The notes: a model not told the origin generated them from the sequence alone. A stretch of DNA of 33,910 bases from Syntrophomonas sp. UBA5432 (GCA_002424365.1 DIRQ01000059.1:17378-51287), one strand, 5' to 3'. Counted from the stretch's first letter, positions 8,313 through 16,650 are shown. Program-made: numbers and translations.

Positions 8313-8498
8313 CTAATCTAATTCTTCAACTTTTAGCAGGTGGTTAACTTTATTGATCTGACCCCATATCTCCGGGCTATCGTCTTTGATTACACTTTGC
8401 TGTAATTTTTTAAATCCCAGGCTCCTGATAGTCGCTCTCTGGGTTTTGGGACAGCCAATAAAACTCTTAACCCATGTTATCTTCAACTGTTTAGCCAA
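8313..8498 (-). CDS. rpmD: 50S ribosomal protein L30
   Basis: Short bacterial L30 of 61 residues. The core KITWVKSFIGCPKTQRATIR followed by SLGFKKLQQSV is diagnostic. The start codon is TTG with GGAGG 8 bases upstream, a clear non-AUG start. Position between rpsE and rplO is standard. The middle DDSPEIWGQINKVNHLL matches the family except for a tryptophan where many relatives carry a basic or small residue. Confidence 0.95.
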   Translation of the reverse strand: MAKQLKITWVKSFIGCPKTQRATIRSLGFKKLQQSVIKDDSPEIWGQINKVNHLLKVEELD

Positions 8499-8510
8499 GT
8501 CCTAACCCTC

Positions 8511-9014
8511 CTAGCCCATAATCTCTTCTATACTTTTACCCCTTTTTCTGGCCACCTCTTCCACTCTTTTCAGGTTTCTTAAACCGTCCATAGTGGCATG
8601 AACCATATTATTGGCATTGGCGGAACCAAGTGACTTGGTAAGTATATCTTTTATCCCAGCAGCCTCTAAAACCGCTCTGACTGGCCCACCAGCGATAACA
8701 CCAGTACCAGCAGAGGCCGGTTTTAGGAGTACTTCACCAGCGCCGAATCTACCGATAATCAGGTGGGGAATAGTTCTTTCGTCAATTAGCGGTACGTCAA
8801 TCATGTTCTTTTTAGCATTTTCTATGGCTTTGCGAATAGCTTCCGGTACTTCAGTGGCCTTACCCTTGCCGGTACCTACCTTACCCTCACCATCACCAAC
8901 TACGACCAGAGCGCTAAAACTAAATCTCCGTCCGCCTTTTACGACCTTGGCCACCCTTCGTACGTTAACTACCTTTTCAATTAGTTCCGGGCCGGCCTGT
9001 TCTTTTTCAATCAT
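8511..9014 (-). CDS. rpsE: 30S ribosomal protein S5
   Basis: S5 (167 residues) lies at the mRNA entry side of the 30S subunit and affects decoding accuracy. The N-terminal double-stranded-RNA-binding-like fold contains VVKGGRRFSFSALVVVGDGE and GKGKATEVPEAIRKAIE. The C-terminal domain contains PASAGTGVIAGGPVRAVLE and SANANNMVHATMDGL. ATG start, 6 bases after GGAGG. Sits in the spc operon between rplR and rpmD. Confidence 0.98.
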   Translation of the reverse strand: MIEKEQAGPELIEKVVNVRRVAKVVKGGRRFSFSALVVVGDGEGKVGTGKGKATEVPEAIRKAIENAKKNMIDVPLIDERTIPHLIIGRFGAGEVLLKPASAGTGVIAGGPVRAVLEAAGIKDILTKSLGSANANNMVHATMDGLRNLKRVEEVARKRGKSIEEIMG

Positions 9015-9046
9015 CGTGTCCCTCCTAACTCATGTAGAGATTGATG

Positions 9047-9412
9047 TTAGAATTCAAGTCCATTCTCTCTGGCGGCATCTGCCAGAGCCGCAACACGTCC
9101 ATGATATTTGTATCCACTCCGGTCAAAGACCACCGTACTAATACCCTTCTCTTTAGCCCTGGCTGCAATACTGCTTCCAACTGCTTTGGCTGCTTCTATA
9201 TTAGTTTTGGAAGCCAGGTCCTGCAGGTCTTTATCCAAGGTCGAGACTGTTACCAGGGTTCTCCCCTGTTCATCATCAATTAACTGGGCATATATGTGGT
9301 TAAGACTTTTATATATGCAAAGCCTGGGAGCCTCAGCAGTACCAGTCATCTTCCTGCGCACCCGGGCATGCTTTCCCTGTCTTAACAGATTTCTGCTAGT
9401 TTTTTTAATCAA
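9047..9412 (-). CDS. rplR: 50S ribosomal protein L18
   Basis: L18 (121 residues) binds 5S rRNA together with L5 and forms part of the central protuberance. The N terminus KHARVRRKMTGTAEAPRLCI, the core SNHIYAQLIDD-like strand (here SLNHIYAQLIDDEQG) and the ending VFDRSGYKYHGRVAALADAA are diagnostic. TTG start with GGGAGTG 7 bases upstream. Between rplF and rpsE, as expected. Confidence 0.97.
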   Translation of the reverse strand: MIKKTSRNLLRQGKHARVRRKMTGTAEAPRLCIYKSLNHIYAQLIDDEQGRTLVTVSTLDKDLQDLASKTNIEAAKAVGSSIAARAKEKGISTVVFDRSGYKYHGRVAALADAARENGLEF

Positions 9413-9434
9413 GTCTGGTCACTCCCTTCCTGCT

Positions 9435-9974
9435 TTATTTAGCACCGGCCTTGCCAGCTTTGCGCCTGATATACTCATTTTCATACTTAATACCCTTACC
9501 TTTATACGGTTCAGGTTTCCTTATGGCGCGGATGTGAGCTGCGGTATTTCCAACCAGTTGCTTATCAATACCCTTTATGGTAATCCTAGTTGGGGCAGGA
9601 ACTTCAAACTCGATTCCATCGGGAGCATCTATTTCTACCGGGTGCGAAAACCCGATGCTTATCACCAGTTTTTTACCCTGCATCTGGGCTCTGTAACCTA
9701 CACCTACCAGTTCCAATTTTTTCTCAAACCCATTGGTGACTCCTTCAACCATATTGGCAATCAAAGCCCGGGAAAGCCCATGTAATGCACGCTGTTGCTT
9801 GTTATCATCGGCTCTTTCAACCAGAATCTGATTATCTTCCTGGCTAGTAGTAATTCCTTCCGGCAATGTCTGTACCAGGGTACCCTTGGAACCCTGAATC
9901 GTTACTGTATTGCCATCTACGGTTACCTTGATGCCTGCGGGTAGACTGATAGGTTTTTTACCGATTCTCGACAC
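9435..9974 (-). CDS. rplF: 50S ribosomal protein L6
   Basis: L6 (179 residues) supports the factor-binding region near the sarcin-ricin loop. Two repeated alpha/beta domains are visible: SRIGKKPISLPAGIKVTVDG opening the first, and the C-terminal signature PAPTRITIKGIDKQLVG followed by AAHIRAIRKPEPYKGKGIKY. GTG start, 8 bases after GGAGG. Between rpsH and rplR in the spc operon. Confidence 0.98.
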   Translation of the reverse strand: MSRIGKKPISLPAGIKVTVDGNTVTIQGSKGTLVQTLPEGITTSQEDNQILVERADDNKQQRALHGLSRALIANMVEGVTNGFEKKLELVGVGYRAQMQGKKLVISIGFSHPVEIDAPDGIEFEVPAPTRITIKGIDKQLVGNTAAHIRAIRKPEPYKGKGIKYENEYIRRKAGKAGAK

Positions 9975-9992
9975 TGTCTACTCCTCCTTGAG

Positions 9993-10391
9993 CTACCATA
10001 TATAGCATATTACTTCGCCGCCCAAGCCGTTTTTACGGGCTTTTTTATCGGTCATTAGGCCCTGAGAAGTGGAAATCACTGCTGTACCCAGACCGCCTAG
10101 GACCTTCGGAATCTCATCTTTTTTGACATACACTCTTAGCCCTGGTTTGCTTATCCTTTTAAGCCCAGTAATAACCTTCTCCCGGTTAGGACCGTATTTG
10201 AGGTATATCCTGATAATTCCCTGTTTACCATCTTCTATATATTCATAATCCTTGATGTACCCTTCTTCTTTCATGATTCCTGCTATTCCTAATTTAAGCT
10301 TGGAACCGGGTACTTCAACGGTTTCATGCATGACCATGTTACCGTTTCTTACCCTGGTTAAGAAATCGGCTACGGGATCAGTCATGACCAT
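9993..10391 (-). CDS. rpsH: 30S ribosomal protein S8
   Basis: S8 (132 residues) is a primary binder of 16S helix 21 and, in enteric bacteria, the spc operon repressor. TDPVADFLTRVRNGN at the start and the C-terminal GLGTAVISTSQGLMTDKKAR are diagnostic. Two in-frame ATGs occur; the first (10391) is 8 bases after GGAGG and is preferred over the one two codons later. Follows rpsN by 24 bases. Confidence 0.97.
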   Translation of the reverse strand: MVMTDPVADFLTRVRNGNMVMHETVEVPGSKLKLGIAGIMKEEGYIKDYEYIEDGKQGIIRIYLKYGPNREKVITGLKRISKPGLRVYVKKDEIPKVLGGLGTAVISTSQGLMTDKKARKNGLGGEVICYIW

Positions 10392-10415
10392 ATTTTATAC
10401 CTCCTTTTAATAGAC

Positions 10416-10601
10416 CTACCAGCTTGATTTAGTAACACCGGGTAGTTCTCCCTTGTGGGCTAATTCCCGAAAACATATTCTGCACATGCCAAATTTGCGC
10501 ATATAAGCTCTGGGGCGTCCACATATCCTACAGCGATTGTAGCTTCTCACACTATATTTGGGTTCACGTTTTTGCCTAACAATCATTGCCTTTTTGGCCA
10601 T
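10416..10601 (-). CDS. rpsN: 30S ribosomal protein S14, type Z (zinc)
   Basis: Short zinc form of S14: 61 residues with Cys24, Cys27, Cys40 and Cys43 in CRICGRPRAYMRKFGMCRIC. Located in the head of the 30S subunit next to the A-site region. The short, cysteine-containing version in the rplE-rpsN-rpsH position is characteristic of Firmicutes, Thermotogae and actinobacterial relatives; the long zinc-free paralogue is not in this window. ATG start preceded by GGGGG and AAGG runs. Confidence 0.97.
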   Translation of the reverse strand: MAKKAMIVRQKREPKYSVRSYNRCRICGRPRAYMRKFGMCRICFRELAHKGELPGVTKSSW

Positions 10602-10613
10602 CCTTCTTACCCC

Positions 10614-11150
10614 CTATCTAAACGGCATTCCCATGTGTCTTAAAAGTTCTCGGGCTTCTTCGTCAGTTTTAGCAGTAGTTACTATAACAACTTCCAAGCC
10701 CCTAATTTTATCAATTTTGTCATACTCTATTTCCGGAAAAATGGTTTGTTCCTTGATACCTAAAGAATAGTTTCCGCGGCCATCAAAAGCCTGTGGGGAA
10801 ACACCTCTGAAGTCACGTACCCTTGGCAAACACAGGTTTATTAACTTGTCCAGGAAGTTATACATTCTTTCTCCCCTTAAAGTAACCTTGCAGCCAATTG
10901 CCATACCTTCTCTTAATTTGAAACCGGCAATAGATTTTTTCGCCCGGGTAACTACCGGTTTCTGTCCGGATATGATGGTGAGATCGTTAACTGCACCATC
11001 CAAAGCCTTGGGATTTTGTATGGCTTCACCAACACCTATGTTTATTACCACCCGCTCTACCCGGGGAACTTGCATGACATTCTTATATTGAAATTTTTCC
11101 ATTAGTTTTGGAACTATTTCGCTTTTATATGTTTCATACAACCTGGCCAT
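10614..11150 (-). CDS. rplE: 50S ribosomal protein L5
   Basis: L5 (178 residues) binds 5S rRNA and contacts P-site tRNA from the central protuberance. Diagnostic blocks are RVERVVINIGVGEA, ITGQKPV-like SGQKPVVTRAKKSIAGFKLR, and the C-terminal GNYSLGIKEQTIFPEIEYDK. Start ATG 11 bases after GGAGG. Family length. Lies between rplX and rpsN. Confidence 0.98.
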   Translation of the reverse strand: MARLYETYKSEIVPKLMEKFQYKNVMQVPRVERVVINIGVGEAIQNPKALDGAVNDLTIISGQKPVVTRAKKSIAGFKLREGMAIGCKVTLRGERMYNFLDKLINLCLPRVRDFRGVSPQAFDGRGNYSLGIKEQTIFPEIEYDKIDKIRGLEVVIVTTAKTDEEARELLRHMGMPFR

Positions 11151-11177
11151 TAACCAGTTAGCCTCCTTTCCTGGAGA

Positions 11178-11489
11178 TTAGTCTATTATTTCTCCACAAT
11201 TTTTGCATATCCTGACTTTTTCTTGGTTATCCAGTATCTTGCTGCCTGCGCGAGTGGGCTTATCACATTTGTTGCAAAGCAGCATAACATTGGAGGCGTT
11301 CATCGGCGTTTCTATCCTTAATATACCTCCCTGAGGTATAGCCCGATTAGGTTTTTGATGTTTCTTAACCCGGTTAATACCCTCAATTACAACTTTATTT
11401 GCTCCAGGTAAAACTCTAAGTACTTTACCCTTTTTGCCAGCGTCCTTGCCGGTAGTTACCAGGACAATATCGCCCTTCTTAATTCGCAT
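11178..11489 (-). CDS. rplX: 50S ribosomal protein L24 with C-terminal zinc ribbon
   Basis: L24 (103 residues) is an assembly initiator with an N-terminal KOW domain (KKGDIVLVTTGKDAGKKGKV), followed by INRVKKHQKPN and the QGGI motif. The C-terminal part has two cysteine pairs, Cys72/Cys75 and Cys95/Cys98, which look like a zinc ribbon. Bacillus subtilis L24, as I recall it, lacks these cysteines, while several other bacterial L24 proteins carry them. ATG start 6 bases after GGAGGTG. Confidence 0.96.
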   Translation of the reverse strand: MRIKKGDIVLVTTGKDAGKKGKVLRVLPGANKVVIEGINRVKKHQKPNRAIPQGGILRIETPMNASNVMLLCNKCDKPTRAGSKILDNQEKVRICKNCGEIID

Positions 11490-11507
11490 TATTTACACCT
11501 CCATCGA

Positions 11508-11876
11508 CTACAGGACTTCTGGAGCCAGCGATACTATTTTCATAAAGTTCTTTTCCCTGAGTTCTCTGGCTACAGGCCCAAAAATACGGGTACCCCGAGG
11601 GTTATTATTGTCATCAATTATTACTGCCGCGTTTTCCGAAAAGGCTATATAGGAACCATCAGGCCGCCTGATTTCCTTTTTAGTCCTGACCACCACTGCC
11701 TTGACTATTTCACCTTTTTTAACAACTCCGCCTGGGGCTGCTTCTTTTACACTGGCGACAATAACATCACCTACAGTGGCATACCGTCTGCTCGAACCAC
11801 CCGGTATCTTTATACACAATACTTTTTTGGCCCCGGTGTTATCTCCGACCTGAAGCATTGTCTCCTGTTGGATCAC
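11508..11876 (-). CDS. rplN: 50S ribosomal protein L14
   Basis: L14 (122 residues) lies at the subunit interface and forms intersubunit bridges. MIQQETMLQVGDNTGAKKVL at the start, the basic VKKGEIVKAVVVRTKKEIRR segment and GTRIFGPVARELREKNFMKI near the end are diagnostic. GTG start, 8 bases after GGAGG; the internal ATG (codon 7) has no suitable Shine-Dalgarno. Between rpsQ and rplX. Confidence 0.98.
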   Translation of the reverse strand: MIQQETMLQVGDNTGAKKVLCIKIPGGSSRRYATVGDVIVASVKEAAPGGVVKKGEIVKAVVVRTKKEIRRPDGSYIAFSENAAVIIDDNNNPRGTRIFGPVARELREKNFMKIVSLAPEVL

Positions 11877-11906
11877 GGATTTAACCTCCCTTCAAATTGC
11901 AACGAC

Positions 11907-12176
11907 TTACTCTAAAGTCTCGGCTTTGCGAACGATTTCAACCAGCCGCCATCTTTTGTTTTTGCTCAGGGGACGGGTCTCCATGATTTTAACCACATCA
12001 CCAGTCTTGGCTTCATTGTTTTCGTCATGAGCCGTATACTTTTTGCTGGTTCTAATCGTCTTTTTATAGAGAGGATGCTGTTTAACGGTTTCTACGCTGA
12101 CGGTTATTGTTTTTTCCATTTTATCGCTGCTAACCGTTCCCATCCTTACTTTCCTGTTTGCACGATTTTCTGCCAC
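11907..12176 (-). CDS. rpsQ: 30S ribosomal protein S17
   Basis: S17 (89 residues), an OB-fold primary 16S-binding protein. RKVRMGTVSSDKMEKTITV, the YKKTIRTSKKYTAHDE core and the TRPLSKNKRWRLVEI end are diagnostic. GTG start 7 bases after GGAGG. Sits between rpmC and rplN, with a 46-base spacer before it. Confidence 0.97.
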   Translation of the reverse strand: MAENRANRKVRMGTVSSDKMEKTITVSVETVKQHPLYKKTIRTSKKYTAHDENNEAKTGDVVKIMETRPLSKNKRWRLVEIVRKAETLE

Positions 12177-12222
12177 CCTTAGACCTCCTTAAATAAGTTT
12201 TGACTTTTTCACCAGTACGGAT

Positions 12223-12429
12223 TTAGTAATCGTTTCCCCGGGCAATTTCCCTCTGTCTTAAAACTGTCTTACACCTGGCAATATTCTTCCTAACATCCCT
12301 TATTCTCATCGGATTGTCTAATTGTCCGGTAGCAAGCTGAAACCTCAGATTGAATAACTCCTCTTTATAATCAGAAACTTTTCTGTTAAGTTCATCGTCG
12401 GTTAGCTCTCTCACCTTTTTAGCTTTCAC
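12223..12429 (-). CDS. rpmC: 50S ribosomal protein L29
   Basis: L29 is a small helical hairpin at the tunnel exit that contributes to docking of SRP and trigger factor. I choose the GTG at 12429 (68 residues, MKAKKVRELTDDELNRK), which matches the family N terminus and overlaps the end of rplP by 11 bases; a GGTGAGG lies just upstream. GTG codons at 12438 and 12441 are also in frame and would add three or four residues. The helices contain ELFNLRFQLATGQLDNPMRI, the family signature. Confidence 0.94.
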   Translation of the reverse strand: MKAKKVRELTDDELNRKVSDYKEELFNLRFQLATGQLDNPMRIRDVRKNIARCKTVLRQREIARGNDY

Positions 12430-12853
12430 TAACCTCACCACCCATTTCTTCTCTTTTTACAAACTTGCACTTGATTGGCAGTTTGTGCGCGGCCAGGCGC
12501 ATAGCCTCACGAGCAACTTCTTCAGTGACACCGGATAGCTCAAACATGACCCGGCCTGGTTTGACAACCGCTACCCAATGTTCCGGGGAACCTTTACCTT
12601 TACCCATACGGGTTTCGGCAGGTTTGACGGTTAGTGGACGGTCGGGAAATATTTTTATCCACAGTTTTCCACCCCTCTTGACATAACGGTTGATAGCTAT
12701 ACGGGCAGCTTCTATCTGGCGGTTAGTAATCCAGGCCGCCTCCAGAGCCTGTAAACCATAATCTCCGTAGGTTACGGTGTTACCCTTATTAGCTTTACCG
12801 CTTAAATCAGGGCGATGCTGTTTCCTATATTTAATTCTTTTTGGGGTAAGCAT
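12419..12853 (-). CDS. rplP: 50S ribosomal protein L16
   Basis: L16 (144 residues) organises the A-site tRNA region of the large subunit. Recognised by MLTPKRIKYRKQHRPDLSGK, the RYVKRGGKLWIKIFPDRPLT block, and GKGKGSPEHWVAVVKPGR. The ATG shares a base with the rpsC stop (TAATG), so initiation is likely coupled. The C terminus overlaps rpmC. Length is typical of the family. Confidence 0.98.
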   Translation of the reverse strand: MLTPKRIKYRKQHRPDLSGKANKGNTVTYGDYGLQALEAAWITNRQIEAARIAINRYVKRGGKLWIKIFPDRPLTVKPAETRMGKGKGSPEHWVAVVKPGRVMFELSGVTEEVAREAMRLAAHKLPIKCKFVKREEMGGEVSES

Positions 12854-13527
12854 TATATTTCTGCCTCCTCCACTGCTTTCTGTTTTGGTCTCTGTTTTGC
12901 CTCAGGCATAATTTCACCACGATTAACCCATACTTTAATGCCAATCTTGCCATAAGTAGTATTGGCCTCAGCAAAACCATAGTCAACATCAGCTCTTAAG
13001 GTATGCAGAGGCACTTTGCCCTCTGAATACCACTCACTACGAGCAATTTCAGCCCCGCCCAGGCGACCTGAAATGGCAACTTTAATACCTATAGCTCCTG
13101 CCCTCATCGTTCTGCCTACGGTCTGTTTCATGGCTCGGCGAAAGGAAATTCTTTTTTCCAATTGCTGAGCTATGTTCTCGGCTACAATCTGGGCATCAAG
13201 TTCTGGCTTTTTAATCTCCTGAATGTTAATATTAATGTTTTTGCCGGTCATCTTTATCAGATCAGCCTTAAGTTTTTCTACTTCCACACCACCCCGGCCT
13301 ATTACTATTCCGGGCTTGGCGGTATGAATAGTTACCCGTACCCGGTTGCCGGTTCTTTGTATTTCTACCTTGGATATCCCAGCGGTGTAGAAATGCTCCT
13401 TAATGTAATTCCGAAGCTTGTAATCTTCATGTAGTAAATCCGTATAATCACGGTCAGCATACCAGTTGGAATCCCAATCTCTGATAATACCAATCCTAAA
13501 ACCTTTTGGATGAACCTTTTGACCCAC
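12853..13527 (-). CDS. rpsC: 30S ribosomal protein S3
   Basis: S3 (224 residues) lines the mRNA entry tunnel with S4 and S5. MGQKVHPKGFRIGIIRDWDS at the start, the KH domain around residues 45-110 with GIVIGRGGVEVEKLK, and the C-terminal LRADVDYGFAEANTTYGKIG are diagnostic. GTG start that overlaps the rplV TAG stop (TAGTG). Followed by rplP with another one-base overlap, giving a coupled rplV-rpsC-rplP trio. Confidence 0.98.
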   Translation of the reverse strand: MGQKVHPKGFRIGIIRDWDSNWYADRDYTDLLHEDYKLRNYIKEHFYTAGISKVEIQRTGNRVRVTIHTAKPGIVIGRGGVEVEKLKADLIKMTGKNININIQEIKKPELDAQIVAENIAQQLEKRISFRRAMKQTVGRTMRAGAIGIKVAISGRLGGAEIARSEWYSEGKVPLHTLRADVDYGFAEANTTYGKIGIKVWVNRGEIMPEAKQRPKQKAVEEAEI

Positions 13528-13871
13528 TATTTAACCTCCCTTTCCCTGAGCACCACGGTTATATGGCTGGTTCTGTGGCGTCTCACGTCTGCTCTACCGT
13601 AAGCCCTGGGCCTCATCCTTTTGAGTGTGGGCCCTTCATCCACATAAATCTCCGATACGTATAACTCGTCGGAATCCATATCATTGTTATGCTCTGCATT
13701 GGCAATGGCAGATTTTAATATTTTACTAATCAAGGGCGCAGATTTCTTATTAGTGTATTTGAGAATACCGACGGCTTCATCGACATTTTTACCTCTTACT
13801 AAATCAGCCACCTGGCGAGCTTTAAAGGGAGATACTCTCAGGTAACGGGCTACCGCTCTGGCTTCCTCCAT
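13527..13871 (-). CDS. rplV: 50S ribosomal protein L22
   Basis: L22 (114 residues) has a globular part on the subunit surface and a long beta-hairpin lining the exit tunnel. RAVARYLRVSPFKARQVADL at the N terminus and the hairpin block GPTLKRMRPRAYGRADVRRH near the C terminus are diagnostic. No deletion is seen in the hairpin where macrolide-resistance changes usually occur. ATG start preceded by AAGGAGG. Between rpsS and rpsC. Confidence 0.97.
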   Translation of the reverse strand: MEEARAVARYLRVSPFKARQVADLVRGKNVDEAVGILKYTNKKSAPLISKILKSAIANAEHNNDMDSDELYVSEIYVDEGPTLKRMRPRAYGRADVRRHRTSHITVVLREREVK

Positions 13872-13888
13872 TTTAATATTCCTCCTTC

Positions 13889-14173
13889 CTACCTGGCTCT
13901 GCTGGATTTTTCGTTTTTACCAGCGTGTCCTCTATAGGTTCTGGTAGGAGCAAATTCTCCCAGTTTCATGCCCACCATGTCCTCGGTAACATATACCGGG
14001 ATATGCCTGCGGCCATCATGTACCGCCAGGGTATGCCCAATCATTTGGGGCATAATCGTGGAACGTCTCGACCAGGTCTTGATGACTTTTTTCTGGCCGC
14101 TTTCGTTCATCTGCTCAATTTTTTGTAAAAGCTTTTCTTCACAATAAGGTCCTTTTTTCAACGACCTACTCAT
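13889..14173 (-). CDS. rpsS: 30S ribosomal protein S19
   Basis: S19 (94 residues) forms a complex with S13 in the head of the small subunit. MSRSLKKGPYCEEKLL, then KTWSRRSTIMPQMIGHTLAV and the end GEFAPTRTYRGHAGKNEKSS are diagnostic. ATG start with AAGGAGG a few bases upstream. Between rplB and rplV, the universal S10-operon order. Confidence 0.98.
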   Translation of the reverse strand: MSRSLKKGPYCEEKLLQKIEQMNESGQKKVIKTWSRRSTIMPQMIGHTLAVHDGRRHIPVYVTEDMVGMKLGEFAPTRTYRGHAGKNEKSSRAR

Positions 14174-14186
14174 CTACAGACCTCCT

Positions 14187-15011
14187 TTATTTACGTTTCC
14201 GAACGATCATGTTATCAGACGGTTTCTTTTTGCGGGTTTTGCCACCAATGGCTATTTTACCCCATGGTGAAACCGGATATTTTCTTCCAATTGGTGCGCG
14301 TCCTTCACCACCACCGTGAGGGTGATCAGCCGGATTCATAACTGAACCCCTTACCGTAGGCCTAATTCCCAACCAGCGGGTTCTTCCTGCTTTACCCAGG
14401 GTCTGATTCTCATGTTCCACATTACCTACCTGCCCGATACTAGCCCGGCAATTAACGTGAACCAGGCGAACTTCTCCGGAAGGAAGACGAACATGAGCAT
14501 AGGAGCCTTCCTTGGCCATAAGCTGAGCTACAGCTCCAGCAGAACGAACTAACTGGGCACCTTTACCAGGTCTAAGCTCTATATTATGAATCAGCGTGCC
14601 CACTGGTATATCTTTTAGGGTTAGTGTATTACCGACCTTGATATCAGAGTCAGGACCTGATTCTACAATATCACCAACTTTTAGATTATTCGGTGCTATT
14701 ATATAGGCCTTGAATCCGTCAGCATAATGTAATAGTGCAATGTTAGCTGACCGGTTAGGGTCGTATTCTATTGCTGCTACCCGGGCGGGAACATTGTCTT
14801 TGCGCCGCTTGAAATCAATAATGCGATAAAGCCGCTTATGTCCGCCACCACGGTGTCTTACCGTTAATTTCCCCCTGACGTTCCTGCCGCCAGACTTTTT
14901 CAGTGGTGCAGTAAGCTGTTTTTCCGGTTCTTTCTTAGTTATTTCCTCGAAAGTCATTACCGTCATTTGCCTTCTGCTCGGTGTTGTAGGCTTATATTTT
15001 CTTATGCCCAT
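14187..15011 (-). CDS. rplB: 50S ribosomal protein L2
   Basis: L2 (274 residues) is required for subunit association and lies near the peptidyl-transferase centre. MGIRKYKPTTPSRRQMTVM opens the protein; an OB-fold and SH3-like domain follow. The conserved histidine-rich block NPADHPHGGGEGRAPIG near the C terminus is intact, as is the basic end PSDNMIVRKRK. ATG start 11 bases after AAGGAGG. Between rplW and rpsS. Confidence 0.98.
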   Translation of the reverse strand: MGIRKYKPTTPSRRQMTVMTFEEITKKEPEKQLTAPLKKSGGRNVRGKLTVRHRGGGHKRLYRIIDFKRRKDNVPARVAAIEYDPNRSANIALLHYADGFKAYIIAPNNLKVGDIVESGPDSDIKVGNTLTLKDIPVGTLIHNIELRPGKGAQLVRSAGAVAQLMAKEGSYAHVRLPSGEVRLVHVNCRASIGQVGNVEHENQTLGKAGRTRWLGIRPTVRGSVMNPADHPHGGGEGRAPIGRKYPVSPWGKIAIGGKTRKKKPSDNMIVRKRK

Positions 15012-15050
15012 CTAAACATTTACCTCCTTAAACAGCGCCAACCAGCTTGT

Positions 15051-15338
15051 TTACATACCTTCAAAAAGACGTATTTTCTGTCCCGGCTTCAGGGTAACAA
15101 TAGCCTTTTTGCGGTTAGGGGTGCGACCTTCGAACCTACCCATTCGTTTGGGTTTACCTTTTACATTAATGGTACGAACATTATCAACTTTAACGCTGAA
15201 TATATTCTCAATGGCATTTTTAATTTCGGTTTTATTGGCTCTGCGGTCTACTACGAAAGTATATTTATTATCAGCCAGAAGGTTCATGGACTTTTCGGTT
15301 ATAATCGGCTTAATAATAATATCCCTGTAATCTCTCAT
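15051..15338 (-). CDS. rplW: 50S ribosomal protein L23
   Basis: L23 sits at the tunnel exit and is the docking site for trigger factor and SRP. I choose the ATG at 15338 (95 residues, MRDYRDIIIKPIITEKSM), which matches the family start and lies one base after the rplD stop. The ATG at 15347 is only 3 bases from the GGAGG and would overlap rplD by 8 bases. The body contains NKYTFVVDRRANKTEIKNAI and the RNA-binding loop KGKPKRMGRFEGRTPNRKKA. Confidence 0.95.
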   Translation of the reverse strand: MRDYRDIIIKPIITEKSMNLLADNKYTFVVDRRANKTEIKNAIENIFSVKVDNVRTINVKGKPKRMGRFEGRTPNRKKAIVTLKPGQKIRLFEGM

Positions 15339-15339
15339 T

Positions 15340-15963
15340 TTAGGCATATACCTCCTCTACCCTGGTTACTGCATCCCTGGTAATAAGTAGAGTATCGTAC
15401 TTTAGCAGATCATAGACATTGATAAAGTCCACTCTTAAGGGCTTAACCCCGGGAATGTTACGGGCCGATTTACTAACATTGGGGTCGCCATCAGCTGTTA
15501 CCACCAATGTCTTTTTACCGCTATTTAACGCATGTAGTGTAGCTACCATCTGTTTGGTCCTGGGTTCATCAAAGCTAAGTTGATCAACCACAATTATGTT
15601 GTTATCCAGTACTTTGCTGGAAAGAGCAGATTTCATAGCTAACCTTCTCGCCTTACGGGGTAGGCGGTAGGAGTAATCACGTGGTTTGGGGCCAAAGGCA
15701 ATTCCGCCTCCAGTCCAGACTGGATTCCTGCTACTCCCTACCCGGGCTCTACCGGTTCCTTTCTGGCGCCACGGCTTTTTGCCGCTGCCTTTAACTTCTG
15801 CTCTAGTCCTGGTAGATGAGGTCCCAACTCTTTTATTGGCCAACTGCATTTTTACAAAATCATACATTATTGCCTTGTTAGGCTCTATACCAAAAACGCT
15901 ATCGTTTAATTCCAGTTCTCCAATCTGGGCCCCACTCATATCATATAATGCTACTTTAGGCAC
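15340..15963 (-). CDS. rplD: 50S ribosomal protein L4
   Basis: L4 (207 residues from the GTG at 15963) is an early-assembly protein with a loop lining the exit tunnel. The start is set by AAGGAGG 8 bases upstream; a TTG eight codons further up would place that Shine-Dalgarno inside the coding sequence. Motifs: PKVALYDMSGAQIGELEL, the tunnel loop EVKGSGKKPWRQKGTGRARV with FGPKPRDYSYRLPRK, then the globular C-terminal domain. In gammaproteobacteria L4 represses its own operon; see the structured spacer before rplC. Confidence 0.96.
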   Translation of the reverse strand: MPKVALYDMSGAQIGELELNDSVFGIEPNKAIMYDFVKMQLANKRVGTSSTRTRAEVKGSGKKPWRQKGTGRARVGSSRNPVWTGGGIAFGPKPRDYSYRLPRKARRLAMKSALSSKVLDNNIIVVDQLSFDEPRTKQMVATLHALNSGKKTLVVTADGDPNVSKSARNIPGVKPLRVDFINVYDLLKYDTLLITRDAVTRVEEVYA

Positions 15964-15987
15964 TTTTCTTACCTCCTTCGTAGTCAA

Positions 15988-16626
15988 CTATGCCTTAACT
16001 GAATCCTTGATTATAACCAGACCTTTCCTGGGCCCTGGAATAGATCCTTTGATCAAGATAAGATTTCTTTCCGGATAGACTTTTACTACCTTCAAGCCCT
16101 GCACAGTTACTCTTTCTCTTCCCATATGTCCGGGAAGCTTCCTGCCTTTAAATACGCGGGCCGGGCCTTTAGCTGCCAGTGAACCGGGACCACGATGGTA
16201 TTTGGAACCATGCCCCATGGAGCCACGAGAAAAGTTGTGTCTCTTTACAGCACCAGCAAAGCCTTTGCCCTTGGATGTGCCTACAACATCTACCATATCT
16301 CCAGGATTGAACTGATCAGCCTTTAATTCCTGACCAATTTCGTAGGCATCTATGTCTTCGACCCTGAATTCCTTTATATAACGCAGGGGGCTTACATCGG
16401 CTTTTTTGAAGTGTCCCCTGGCCGGCTTGTTTACCTGTTTTTCTTTCAGGTTGTAAAAGCCTACCTGGATAGCGCTATAACCATCTGTTTCACTGTTTTT
16501 CTTCTGTAAAACCGTACATGGACCAGCCTCAACCACAGTTACTGGTACGGCCTTATCGTTTTCGTCAAAAATTTGGGTCATGCCTATCTTTATACCCATG
16601 ATTGCTTTGTTAATATCAGCAGCCAC
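15988..16626 (-). CDS. rplC: 50S ribosomal protein L3
   Basis: L3 (212 residues) reaches towards the peptidyl-transferase centre and nucleates 23S assembly. Motifs include GIKIGMTQIFDENDKAVPVT, KGKGFAGAVKRHNFSRGSMG (the long loop) and GPGSLAAKGPARVFKGRKLP, followed by GHMGRERVTVQ. The GTG start at 16626 has GGAGG 8 bases upstream, giving nine residues before the usual MGIKIG start; the internal ATG lacks a Shine-Dalgarno. Unusually, 138 bases separate it from rpsJ. Confidence 0.96.
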   Translation of the reverse strand: MAADINKAIMGIKIGMTQIFDENDKAVPVTVVEAGPCTVLQKKNSETDGYSAIQVGFYNLKEKQVNKPARGHFKKADVSPLRYIKEFRVEDIDAYEIGQELKADQFNPGDMVDVVGTSKGKGFAGAVKRHNFSRGSMGHGSKYHRGPGSLAAKGPARVFKGRKLPGHMGRERVTVQGLKVVKVYPERNLILIKGSIPGPRKGLVIIKDSVKA

Positions 16627-16650
16627 CTAAACTACCTCCTAGTTGTGATT

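Noticed and set aside
8611..9785. Long open frames on the + strand opposite rpsE, rplR and rplF (176 and 225 codons).
   Set aside because: They lie antisense to clearly conserved ribosomal genes, overlap one another, lack Shine-Dalgarno sites and encode low-complexity Ser/Leu/Pro-rich products typical of antisense shadows.
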